Below, one piece after another: positions 6,648-13,863 of a DNA stretch of 15,167 bases (position 1 is its first letter; each line of letters opens with the position of its first letter). Below the pieces are notes generated by a model, which saw only the letters and a list, made by a program, of their open reading frames with translations, had not been told where the DNA came from and did not search any database. The stretch covers positions 1 through 15,167 of the forward strand of contig DVFX01000036.1 in NCBI GenBank assembly GCA_018713005.1, given 5' to 3'. The position numbers were made by a program, and so were the translations under genes. The DNA is from Scatomorpha gallistercoris. Lineage in GTDB: Bacteria > Bacillota > Clostridia > Oscillospirales > Oscillospiraceae.

Positions 6648-6810
6648 GCAGTCAACGTAAGGGCAGTTCGCGGTGCTGGGGCGGCATCTTCGCCGCCATG
6701 CTTCACGAGCTTCCCTTGAAATACACAAAGTATTCCTGCGGAAATCTCGTTTTGCCTGACAACGAATCTACTCGCCCCCGCATCCACTCCCGCCCTCACG
6801 ATGACTGCTT
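6646..6810. repeat. 165-bp quasi-palindromic foldback element between operon genes
   Basis: The intergenic gap is almost filled by one long imperfect palindrome centred near 6728. Perfect 9-bp ends AAGCAGTCA (6646-6654) and TGACTGCTT (6802-6810) flank it, the left one overlapping the stop codon of the dehydrogenase. The outer arms of about 54 bases match at roughly two thirds of positions by hand alignment. The central stem pairs ACGAG (6705-6709) with CTCGT (6746-6750), TTCC (6711-6714) with GGAA (6740-6743), and GAAATAC (6718-6724) with GTATTCC (6730-6736, one mismatch). A local GGCGGC/GCCGCC hairpin sits at 6680-6697. It resembles a MITE-like or dispersed structured repeat, and could act in RNA as a processing or attenuation structure. 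Confidence 0.6.
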
Positions 6811-6848
6811 TTTGTTAAATATTGCTGGATATATAAGGAGTAAGAGAT

Positions 6849-8786
6849 ATGAACCGCAGATTCCCCACGATGTTCACACCCATACAGATAGGCACCGTGA
6901 CCGTGCCCAACCGCTTCGTCGTGCCGCCCATGGGCAACAACTTCGCCAACACCGACGGCACCCTGTCCGACCGCAGCGCCGCCTACTACGAGGCCCGCGC
7001 CAAGGGCGGCTTCGGCCTCATCACCATAGAGTCCACCGTCGTATACGAGCAGGCCAAGGGCGGCCCGCGCAAGCCCTGCCTCTTCGATGACGCCGTCATC
7101 CCCAGCTTCAAGGCCGTGGCCGACCGCTGCCACGCCTACGGGGCCAAGGTCAGCATCCAGCTCCAGCACGCCGGTCCCGAGGGCAACAGCAAGCTCACCG
7201 GCTACCCGCTCAAGGCCGCTTCCGCCATCGCCCCCAGCGCCGGCCGTGAGATTCCCGAGGCCATGCCCACCGAAGAGGTCTACAGGCTCATCGAGTGCTA
7301 CGGCGACGCCGCCCGCCGCGCCCAGCTGGCAGGCATCGACATGGTCGAGGTCCACTGCGCCCACGGCTATCTCGTGAGCACCTTCGTCTCCGCCCGCACA
7401 AACAAGCGCACCGACGAGTTCGGCGGCTGCTTTGAGAACCGCATGCGCCTGCCCAGGCTCATCATCGAGAACATCCGCCGCAAGACCGGCGGCAACATGC
7501 CCATACTCTGCCGCATCAACGCCCGCGACGAGGGCGACGGCGGCATGGACGTGCACGACGCCGCAGCGATGGCCGCCTACCTCGAGACCGAGTGCGGCGT
7601 CGACGCCATCCATGTCTCCCGCTCCATCCACATCCACGACGAATTCATGTGGGCTCCCAACATCACCCACGGCGGCTTCAACGCCGAGCTGTGCACCGAA
7701 ATAAAGCGCGCCGTCAGCGTCCCCGTAATCATCGTCGGCCGCTTCACCGAGCCGCAGTACGCCGAGCTGCTCGTAAAGCAGGGCCGCGCCGACCTGGTCG
7801 CCTTCGGCCGCCAGAGCATAGCCGACCCCGAAATGCCCAACAAGGCCCGCAACGGCCAGCTTGAGAAGCTCACCCCCTGCATTGCCTGCCTGCTCGGCTG
7901 CGTGCCGAACATGCTCAAGGGCAACCCCATCACCTGCGCCATGAACCCCTGCGTCGGCCGCGAAGCCGAGGTCAAGCCGGCCGAGGTCAGGAAGAACGTT
8001 GTCGTCATAGGCGGCGGCCCAGGCGGCCTGTACGCCGCCACAATGTGCGCCAGGCGCGGACACAGCGTGACCCTCATTGAGAAGGGCGCAGAACTCGGCG
8101 GGCACTTCCTCGTCGCCGCCTATCCTCCCGGAAAGGGCGAGATATCCGGCGCTATCCGCAGCATGATAGTCAACTGCCGCGACGCCGGGGTCGACATCCG
8201 CACCAACACCGAGGCCACGGCCGAGCTCATCTCCGAGCTGAAGCCCGACGCGGCCATCGTCGCCACCGGCAGCGTGCCGCTGCGTCTGCCCATCCCCGGG
8301 CTTGCTGACTGCGGCTGCGTCACGGCTGAGGACGTGCTGACCGGCAAGGCCGACGTCGGCCACCACGTGCTGGTTGTCGGCGGCGGCATGGTCGGCTGCG
8401 AGTGCGTCGAGTTCCTCACCGAGCGCGAGCACCCCGTCGACATGATAGAGATGAAGCCCGTCATCGGCGAGGACATCGTCCCCGAGGCCCGCAAATACAT
8501 CATGGCCAACATAGAGAAGCACAAGGTCACCCAGCGCGTGAACGCCCGCGTCGGTCACTTCTACGCCGACGGCGTGGACTACACCGACACCGTCACCGGC
8601 GAGCAGAGCTCCATGCGCGGCTATGACAGCGTCGTGCTGGCCATGGGTTACCGCTCCAACAACACTCTCGAAGAGGCCCTCAAGGCCATAGTGCCGCAGG
8701 TCGTGGTCATCGGCGAAGCCCGCCAGGCCCCCGGCAACTCCATGGAGGCCACCGGCGACGCCTTCAACGCCGCCCTGTCCATCTGA
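6849..8786 (+). CDS. Old-yellow-enzyme-type ene-reductase with 4Fe-4S, FMN and FAD (2,4-dienoyl-CoA reductase / 2-enoate reductase family)
   Basis: The 645-residue flavoprotein reduces an activated C=C bond with NAD(P)H. It has an N-terminal FMN-binding TIM barrel (about 1-340) with the OYE active-site stretch EVHCAHGYL (167-175) and the family motif NKRTDEFGG. A 4Fe-4S site follows, with Cys344, Cys347, Cys351 and Cys363 (C-x2-C-x3-C-x11-C). The C-terminal half has the dinucleotide motifs VVIGGGPGG (385-393) for FAD and VVGGGMVGCE (509-518) for NAD(P)H. The length matches FadH, BaiCD/BaiH and cinnamate-type enoate reductases. The ATG at 6849 has AAGGAG 8 bases upstream. In this operon a likely substrate is a ring enone such as 3-dehydroshikimate, not a fatty dienoyl-CoA: there are no CoA or bile-acid genes nearby. 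The substrate is inferred. The gene ends 11 bases before a strong terminator. Confidence 0.9.
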   Translation: MNRRFPTMFTPIQIGTVTVPNRFVVPPMGNNFANTDGTLSDRSAAYYEARAKGGFGLITIESTVVYEQAKGGPRKPCLFDDAVIPSFKAVADRCHAYGAKVSIQLQHAGPEGNSKLTGYPLKAASAIAPSAGREIPEAMPTEEVYRLIECYGDAARRAQLAGIDMVEVHCAHGYLVSTFVSARTNKRTDEFGGCFENRMRLPRLIIENIRRKTGGNMPILCRINARDEGDGGMDVHDAAAMAAYLETECGVDAIHVSRSIHIHDEFMWAPNITHGGFNAELCTEIKRAVSVPVIIVGRFTEPQYAELLVKQGRADLVAFGRQSIADPEMPNKARNGQLEKLTPCIACLLGCVPNMLKGNPITCAMNPCVGREAEVKPAEVRKNVVVIGGGPGGLYAATMCARRGHSVTLIEKGAELGGHFLVAAYPPGKGEISGAIRSMIVNCRDAGVDIRTNTEATAELISELKPDAAIVATGSVPLRLPIPGLADCGCVTAEDVLTGKADVGHHVLVVGGGMVGCECVEFLTEREHPVDMIEMKPVIGEDIVPEARKYIMANIEKHKVTQRVNARVGHFYADGVDYTDTVTGEQSSMRGYDSVVLAMGYRSNNTLEEALKAIVPQVVVIGEARQAPGNSMEATGDAFNAALSI

Positions 8787-8797
8787 CAGCGAATACG

Positions 8798-8828
8798 AAA
8801 AGCCCGGCGCTTTCTGCGCCGGGCTTTT
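8798..8828 (+). terminator. Rho-independent terminator closing the hydroaromatic operon
   Basis: A perfect 13-bp stem (8798-8810 with 8816-8828) encloses a TTTCT loop. The stem core is GCCCGGCGC, with A's on one side and T's on the other, so it can work in both directions and also serve the minus-strand deacylase gene ending at 8869. Confidence 0.92.
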
Positions 8829-8868
8829 GCCGTTCCTTGCATCATTTGCAGCAGCGAGCCGCTGAGGC

Positions 8869-9420
8869 TCAGCCTTCCCCGGTGAGCTCCACGACGGTCA
8901 TGTCGTGGCCGGTGGAGGGCAGGAAAACCTCCGTGACGTCGCGTGTGCGCATTTTCAGGCTGGATGTGTTCACGCAGGGATGGCAGCCGAAGTACTCCTG
9001 ACGCAGCACGTCGCCGTCTACTATCAGGCGCACGCGGTGCTCTTTGTCGTTCATCAGGCCCATCACGCTGACGGCCCCGGGCTGGATGTCCAGCATTTCC
9101 AGCATGTCCGCCTCATTGGCAAAGCTCAGCCTTGCCACGCCGAGCTGCTTTGAGAGCTCCTTCGTGCGGAAGGGCTTGTCGCCCGGCATGAGCAGGAGGT
9201 AGTGCGCCGTACCCTGCCTGTTGCACAAAAACAGGTTTTTGCAGATTAACACGCCTAGGACGGCGTCTATCTTGTTGCAGTCCTCCATAGTCATCGCGGG
9301 CATGTCGGCGTGGTCGGTGCGCCAGTACTCTATGCCCAGCGAGTCGAGATAGTCGTAGGTGCGCACTTCGCGCGGCAGCCTGCCCGTAGTGTCCGCAGGC
9401 CTTCCGGTGAACAGTTCCAT
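8869..9420 (-). CDS. YbaK/PrdX-type aminoacyl-tRNA editing domain protein (prolyl-tRNA deacylase-like)
   Basis: The 183-residue protein belongs to the YbaK/ProX superfamily, which hydrolyses mischarged tRNAs in trans (for PrdX, Ala-tRNA(Pro)). The conserved lysine is Lys61 in CKNLFL, followed by the glycine loop PGAVSVMGL (114-122) and the C-terminal HPCVNTSSLKM stretch (147-157), which corresponds to the HPxxNTA region of PrdX. It covers essentially one editing domain with no synthetase part. The ATG at 9420 is chosen because GGAGG lies 7 bases upstream; the open frame runs 18 codons further without a site. It stands alone on the minus strand, divergent from yfmF. The exact tRNA specificity cannot be read from the sequence. 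Confidence 0.85.
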   Translation of the reverse strand: MELFTGRPADTTGRLPREVRTYDYLDSLGIEYWRTDHADMPAMTMEDCNKIDAVLGVLICKNLFLCNRQGTAHYLLLMPGDKPFRTKELSKQLGVARLSFANEADMLEMLDIQPGAVSVMGLMNDKEHRVRLIVDGDVLRQEYFGCHPCVNTSSLKMRTRDVTEVFLPSTGHDMTVVELTGEG

Positions 9421-9450
9421 AGTGAAGCCTCCAATTAGCATGTGTAGCAG

Positions 9451-9462
9451 TATTCTACCACA
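9451..9462 (-). promoter_or_regulatory. Putative promoter (-10) of the deacylase gene
   Basis: On the minus strand the extended -10 TGGTAGAAT (TAGAAT at 9457-9452) lies about 31 bases before the start codon. No good -35 is seen at 17-18 bases, which fits an extended -10 promoter. The 12-mer is identical to that before lysR (2650-2661). Confidence 0.45.
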
Positions 9463-9517
9463 ACCCGGCCGCATTTGGGAAGGAGCAGAAATTAATAGAA
9501 AGTTTAAGCATTAACGG

Positions 9518-9546
9518 TGGCACACCGGGGAAGTATCTGTTATAAT
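9518..9546 (+). promoter_or_regulatory. Promoter of the yfmF-yfmH-lgt operon
   Basis: A consensus -10 TATAAT (9541-9546) is preceded by TGT, giving an extended -10. The -35 at 17 bases (TGGCAC, 9518-9523) is weak. Transcription would start near 9553, about 34 bases before the yfmF start codon. Confidence 0.65.
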
Positions 9547-9586
9547 GTGTGGATACGGAAGCTTGACTATTTGTGAGGGGTGACGC

Positions 9587-10876
9587 ATGAAATACCGGCG
9601 TGAAGAGATTCTACCCGGCGTGTTTTTGAGCGCGCTGAACACGGACAAGTTCAAGACCGCCGCGATGGGTGTGATGCTGCTCAGCCAGCTTGAGCGCGAG
9701 CACGCATACATGGACGAGCTGATACCCAGCGTGCTGCGCCGCGGCACGGTCAAGAGCCCCGACATGCCCGCCGTTACCCGCCGCCTCGAGATGCTCTACG
9801 GCGCGGCGGCCGTACCCATTTCTCTGCGCGTGGGCGAGGTGAGGTGCACGGGCTTTTACTGCGCCTTCCCCGAGGGCAGGTATCTGCCCGGCGGCGCGCG
9901 CGAGCTGGAGAGCGCGGCGGAGCTTTTGGGAGAGCTGCTCATTGCGCCGAACACGCGCGGTGGGCTGCTCCTGCCCGAATACGTCGACAGCGAGAAGGCC
10001 AAGCTGGCCGAGCGCATCCGCGCCGCCCGCGACGACCGCGAGGCCTACGCCATGCAGCGGCTCATCTCGCTCATGTGCCAGTACGAGGACATGGGCGCCG
10101 CCGTGCTCGACGACGAGGACGAGGCCGAGTCCATCCACTACCGCCGCCTGACCATGCGCTGGCGCGAGCTTCTGGCCAAGAGCCCGGTCGAAGTGTTCTA
10201 CTGCGGCTCGGACAGCTTCAAGAGTGTGAGTGAGGCCGTCATCGGGGCCTTTGCCGCCTTGCCCAGGGGCGAGCTGGACTTCGACATCGGCACCGACGTG
10301 CGCATGAACGCTCTCGAGGACAAGCCCCGCATATACCGCGAGACGATGGACGTCTCCCAGGGGAAGCTGGGCATGGGCTGGCGCCTCGGCGAGTGCATGG
10401 AGGAGCCCAATGGCGCCGCGCTGCGCGTGTTCAACGCCGTGTACGGCGGCACCGCGGCCAGCAAGCTCTTCCGCTCCCTGCGCGAGGAGCGCTCGCTGTG
10501 CTATTACGCCAGCAGCGGCCTTGACGCCGTCAAGGGCCTGCTGTACGTCCAGAGCGGCATAGACCCCGCCAACTATGACGAGGCCGTCTCCGCCATCTGC
10601 GGCGAGCTCGGCGCGATAGCCCGCGGCGAGATAAGCCCCGAAGAGCTGGACGCCGCGCGCAGCTACTGCGCCGAGGCCCTGCGCCTCGTCGCAGACGACC
10701 CCGTGGAGCTGATGATGTACTACCTCCGCATGAACGTCACCGGGGCGGATATTGCCCCCGACGAGCTCGCAGAGCTCTGTGAGGAGGTAAGCGCGGAGGA
10801 GATAGCGGCCATTGCCGCAGGCACGGAGCTGGACGCCGTGTACTTCCTGAGCGGAGAGGAGGCCGGGGACGAATGA
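9587..10876 (+). CDS. yfmF: M16 peptidase-like protein YfmF, without the zinc site
   Basis: The 429-residue protein has the M16 (pitrilysin/processing-peptidase) fold but no HxxEH. The equivalent N-terminal region reads LIPSVLRRGT (45-54), so it cannot bind zinc. The C-terminal half keeps the substrate-binding motif of M16B partner subunits, KLFRSLREERSLCYY (293-307), with the expected Arg and Tyr. This matches the two-subunit arrangement in which one member supplies HxxEH and the other the Arg/Tyr pair. The next gene supplies the zinc site and overlaps it by 4 bases (ATGA), indicating translational coupling. Current databases name this pair EF-P 5-aminopentanol modification-associated proteins YfmF/YfmH (B. 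subtilis YmfF/YmfH). The biochemical role is still unclear. The ATG at 9587 follows GAGGGG. Confidence 0.88.
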   Translation: MKYRREEILPGVFLSALNTDKFKTAAMGVMLLSQLEREHAYMDELIPSVLRRGTVKSPDMPAVTRRLEMLYGAAAVPISLRVGEVRCTGFYCAFPEGRYLPGGARELESAAELLGELLIAPNTRGGLLLPEYVDSEKAKLAERIRAARDDREAYAMQRLISLMCQYEDMGAAVLDDEDEAESIHYRRLTMRWRELLAKSPVEVFYCGSDSFKSVSEAVIGAFAALPRGELDFDIGTDVRMNALEDKPRIYRETMDVSQGKLGMGWRLGECMEEPNGAALRVFNAVYGGTAASKLFRSLREERSLCYYASSGLDAVKGLLYVQSGIDPANYDEAVSAICGELGAIARGEISPEELDAARSYCAEALRLVADDPVELMMYYLRMNVTGADIAPDELAELCEEVSAEEIAAIAAGTELDAVYFLSGEEAGDE

Positions 10877-12159
10877 CGCTGCACGCACAGGAATACCCCC
10901 GCGCGGGCGACACTCTCTATTCCGGCCGGCTCGACAACGGCCTCGCCGTCTACGTCGTGCCCCGTCCGGGTTTCAGGAAGAAGCAGGCCATGCTCTCCGT
11001 GAACTACGGAGGCGCCACGAGGAGCTTCAGCCTCTCCGGCGGGCGCGTCGACACCCCGGCGGGCGTGGCGCATTTCCTCGAGCACAAGATGTTCGACCTG
11101 CCGGACGGCAACGCGCTGAACATCCTGACCGCCCGAGGCGCTGAGGCCAACGCCTACACCTCCGCAGACATGACTGCGTATTACTTCGAGTGCGGCGACG
11201 GCTTCTACGACAACCTTGAGCTGCTAATAAAATTCGTGACCACGCCGTACTTCACCGCCGAGAGCGTCGCCAAGGAGCAGGGCATCATTGGCCAGGAGAT
11301 ACGCATGACAGAGGACGACCCCCTCTTCACCCTGTACAACTCCACCATGGCGGCCCTCTTCGACCACCACCCGGTGCGCGAAAGCGTAGCCGGCACGGTT
11401 GAGAGCATCGCCGGGATAAGCCCGGAGCTGCTCTACGACTGCCACCGGGCGTTCTACGTCCCGTCCAACATGGTGCTCACCGTCTGCGGGGACGTGGAGC
11501 CGGAGCGCGTCGCGGAGATTGCCGCTCTCCATACTGCGCCCGAATACGCCGCTCCCGCCGTGCCCGACTACGGCGGAATCGAGCCGCTCGAGCCCAAGGC
11601 AATGCGCGCCGAGAAGCGCATGGACGTCTCGGAGCCCATGTTCATCGCTGCGGCGAAGCTGGATACAGCCCTGGAGCGGGGGGACGGCGCCCTGCGGCTC
11701 ATAACCGTCGGCAGCCTGGCCGCGCGCTGCCTCTTCGGCCCGTCCAGCAGCTTCTACTACGGCCTCTACGCGGACGGCTATCTGCGAGGCAACTTCTTCC
11801 GCGACGTGAGCCCCCTGGTGGGAACGCTGCTCTTCGAGTGCGGCGGCTCCAGCCGGGACCCCGGGCTCGTCTACGAGCGCCTGTGCGAAACCCTCCGCGC
11901 CGCATCCAGGGACGGCGTCTGCCCAGAGGAGCTCGAAGCGGCCCGCCGCGCCGACTACGGCGCCACCCTGCGCGGCCTCGGCGAGCCCGGCGGCGTTTGC
12001 TCCGCCCTGGCCCGCTGCCACTTCGGCGGATACGGCCTGTACGAGGGCTTCGACGTGCTCAGCGGCGTGACCGCCGGAGACTGCACCGAGTTCCTGCGCA
12101 TGTATCTGCCACCAGAGCGGATACTGCTGTCGACCGTACTGCCCAAAGAAAGGACCTGA
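10873..12159 (+). CDS. yfmH: M16 zinc peptidase YfmH (catalytic partner)
   Basis: The 428-residue cytosolic M16B-type metallopeptidase has the inverted zinc motif HFLEH: zinc ligands His67 and His71, general base Glu70, and third ligand Glu142 in GQEIRM. The downstream AYTSADMTAYYFE stretch (94-106) is typical of the family. It probably forms a heterodimer with YfmF, which lacks zinc ligands but carries the Arg/Tyr substrate motif. The start ATG overlaps the yfmF stop, and AGGAGG (10857-10862) inside yfmF serves as its ribosome site. lgt follows within 20 bases, so the genes form one operon. Substrates are not known from the sequence; a peptide or small folded protein is expected for M16 enzymes. 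Confidence 0.9.
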   Translation: MTLHAQEYPRAGDTLYSGRLDNGLAVYVVPRPGFRKKQAMLSVNYGGATRSFSLSGGRVDTPAGVAHFLEHKMFDLPDGNALNILTARGAEANAYTSADMTAYYFECGDGFYDNLELLIKFVTTPYFTAESVAKEQGIIGQEIRMTEDDPLFTLYNSTMAALFDHHPVRESVAGTVESIAGISPELLYDCHRAFYVPSNMVLTVCGDVEPERVAEIAALHTAPEYAAPAVPDYGGIEPLEPKAMRAEKRMDVSEPMFIAAAKLDTALERGDGALRLITVGSLAARCLFGPSSSFYYGLYADGYLRGNFFRDVSPLVGTLLFECGGSSRDPGLVYERLCETLRAASRDGVCPEELEAARRADYGATLRGLGEPGGVCSALARCHFGGYGLYEGFDVLSGVTAGDCTEFLRMYLPPERILLSTVLPKERT

Positions 12160-12179
12160 TTCGATTGGAAATACCTACC

Positions 12180-13187
12180 ATGATGCGTGACGCCGCGATA
12201 AGCTTCCCCATGCTCGGCGACCTCACGCTGAATTTCCCGGCCAGCTTCACCTTCAACCTCTTCGGCCACGAGTTCACCATCTATCTGTACGGCATAGTCA
12301 TGGCGATAGCCTTCCTGGCCGCAGTGTTCTACGCCAGCCGCAAGGCTCCCAAGCTGGGCATAAAGAGCGACGACATCTTCTCGCTGGTGCTCTGGGTGCT
12401 GCCCATCGCCATTGTCGGCTGCCGAATCTACTATGTCATCAGCGAGTGGGACCGCTACAAGGACAACCTCATCGACATCTTCAAAATCTGGGAGGGCGGC
12501 ATCGCCATGTACGGCGGCACCATCGCAGGCGCCCTGACCATCGTCGTATGGTCGCACTTCAAGAAGATACCGATTGGGGCGACTCTCGACGTGGGCGGCT
12601 CGGCCCTGATACTGGGCCAGGTAATCGGGCGCTGGGCCAACTTCGTCAACCGCGAGGCCTTCGGCTATCAGACCGACGTGTTCTGCCGCATGGGCCTGAC
12701 CCGCCCCGGCGAGGAAACCGTATACGTCCATCCCACCTTCCTGTACGAGAGCCTGTGGAACCTCGTCGGCTTCCTAATCATAAACTTCTACTGGTATCGC
12801 AAGGACCACAGGAAGTACGACGGGCAAATCTTTATCTTCTATGTATTCTGGTACGGCACCGGCCGCGCTATGGTGGAGGGGCTGCGCACCGACAGCCTCT
12901 ACATACCCGGCACCAACATCCGCACCAGCCAGCTTGTCGCCGCCTGCAGCGCCGTAATCGTGCTTATCATCCTGCTCGTGAACATCAAGCGGCCGCACAA
13001 GCCCACCTTTGCCAGCGTACAGGCCGCCGAGGCCGCCGCAGCCGAGGGCTCCCCCGTGGCCGATGAAGTCGGAACCGCAGTGTCCGAGGCCACCGGCGCC
13101 GAAGCCGCCGCAGCTGAGGCCTCCGAAGAGGCCGGGGCCGGCTCCACCGCAAGCGAAAGCGCCCCAGGCGGGGACTCCAACGAATGA
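12180..13187 (+). CDS. lgt: Prolipoprotein diacylglyceryl transferase, with Ala/Glu-rich C-terminal tail
   Basis: This membrane enzyme moves diacylglycerol from phosphatidylglycerol to the lipobox cysteine of prolipoproteins. Family landmarks are IYLYGIVMAIAF (34-45), WEGGIAMYGG (104-113), the signature GRWANFVNREAFG (150-162) with Arg151, HPTFLYES (184-191) and GRAMVEGLRTDSL (228-240). About seven membrane segments end near 270. Residues 271-335 are an extra low-complexity tail rich in Ala, Glu, Gly and Ser that typical Lgt proteins (about 270 residues) lack; it should be cytosolic and disordered. The start is uncertain. ATG 12180 is chosen, but an in-frame TTG at 12165 has AAAGGA 10 bases upstream and would add five residues. 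The signature has Trp-Ala where most Lgt proteins have Ile-Gly or similar. It closely follows yfmH. Confidence 0.93.
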   Translation: MMRDAAISFPMLGDLTLNFPASFTFNLFGHEFTIYLYGIVMAIAFLAAVFYASRKAPKLGIKSDDIFSLVLWVLPIAIVGCRIYYVISEWDRYKDNLIDIFKIWEGGIAMYGGTIAGALTIVVWSHFKKIPIGATLDVGGSALILGQVIGRWANFVNREAFGYQTDVFCRMGLTRPGEETVYVHPTFLYESLWNLVGFLIINFYWYRKDHRKYDGQIFIFYVFWYGTGRAMVEGLRTDSLYIPGTNIRTSQLVAACSAVIVLIILLVNIKRPHKPTFASVQAAEAAAAEGSPVADEVGTAVSEATGAEAAAAEASEEAGAGSTASESAPGGDSNE

Positions 13188-13223
13188 GCCATTTCATTTC
13201 AATACTACCAGGAGGAAATCAAA

Positions 13224-13742
13224 ATGTCTGACTACAGCGAGCTTCTCAATTCGCTAAAGGCTGCGGCGGGCAGCGCCGCAAACATCGCCCGCGACCTGGC
13301 CGGAAACGCCACTGAAAAGGCGCGCACCCTGGCCGGCGGGGCCGGTGAAAAGGCCCGTGCCGCCACGCGCATAGCCAAGCTGAAGCTTGACGAGACGGCC
13401 AAGCGCGATGAGCGCGAAAAGGCCTACGCCGAGATAGGCCGCATGTATTTCGAGAGCGTGGACAAGCGCAACCCCGGTGAGCACTATGTGCGCCTCTTCG
13501 ACCAGGTGATGCTCTGCAACGCGGCCATAGAGCGCATGGAGACCGAGATGCGTGAGCTCAAGAGCGTTTTCGAGAGCGAGGACGAGGAGGCCGACTTCTC
13601 CGTCATCGTCTCCGAGGCCGAACACAAGGCCGAGGGTGAAACCGAAGCCGAGGACACCGGCGACGAGGACAGCGCCGGTATCGAGGTGGAGATAACCATC
13701 GAGAAGGACGAGGACAAAGCCGAAGACAAGCCCGAAGAATAA
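13224..13742 (+). CDS. Hypothetical acidic, coiled-coil-like protein
   Basis: I do not recognise a named family. The 172-residue protein has no signal peptide or membrane segment. Residues 1-55 are Ala-rich and helical, with repeated motifs (AGNATEKARTLAGGAGEKARAA). Residues 56-120 form a likely helical hairpin with a conserved-looking core, EREKAYAEIGRMYFE, followed by YVRLFDQVMLCNAAIERMETEMREL. The end from 123 on is very acidic (runs of Glu/Asp) and probably disordered. Similar small proteins with an AYxEIGRxYFE-like core occur beside zinc-ribbon or envelope genes in Clostridia, as far as I recall. AGGAGG lies 8 bases before the ATG. It is the last gene of the yfmF operon, and a terminator follows 6 bases after its stop. 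Both it and the Lgt tail are rich in Ala/Glu. Confidence 0.8.
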   Translation: MSDYSELLNSLKAAAGSAANIARDLAGNATEKARTLAGGAGEKARAATRIAKLKLDETAKRDEREKAYAEIGRMYFESVDKRNPGEHYVRLFDQVMLCNAAIERMETEMRELKSVFESEDEEADFSVIVSEAEHKAEGETEAEDTGDEDSAGIEVEITIEKDEDKAEDKPEE

Positions 13743-13748
13743 CGCCCC

Positions 13749-13782
13749 AAAGACGGAGGGCCAGCCCCCTCCGTCTTTTTTT
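13749..13782 (+). terminator. Rho-independent terminator of the yfmF-lgt operon
   Basis: A 12-bp perfect stem (13749-13760 with 13767-13778; core GACGGAGGG) encloses a 6-base loop and is followed by a seven-T tract ending at 13782. It directly follows the stop of the acidic protein gene. Confidence 0.92.
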
Positions 13783-13815
13783 GCACAAAGCGATAAAGTT
13801 TTTGGCAAAAAGGTG

Positions 13816-13844
13816 TTGACAAAAGCCGCGCGAGCTGTTATTAT
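13816..13844 (+). promoter_or_regulatory. Strong promoter of the tRNA operon
   Basis: Consensus -35 TTGACA (13816-13821) and -10 TATTAT (13839-13844) are spaced by 17 bases. Transcription would start near 13851, 13 bases before tRNA-Thr. This is the best -35 in the window, as expected for stable RNA. Confidence 0.85.
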
Positions 13845-13863
13845 AGTCGTCGCCGGTAATTGC

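Noticed and set aside
6818..6848. Separate promoter for the ene-reductase (TTGTTA at 6812 and TATATA at 6830)
   Set aside because: The spacing is only 12 bases, too short for a sigma-A promoter; no better pair was seen.
6698..7090. Plus-strand frame of 130 codons starting within the foldback element
   Set aside because: It reads through one arm of the quasi-palindrome and then out of frame through the ene-reductase gene; no ribosome site.
6849..8786. Bile-acid reductase (BaiCD/BaiH) or fatty dienoyl-CoA reductase as the specific function
   Set aside because: The fold and cofactors fit, but no bai, CoA-ligase or beta-oxidation genes are present and the neighbours are all hydroaromatic. Not excluded by sequence alone.
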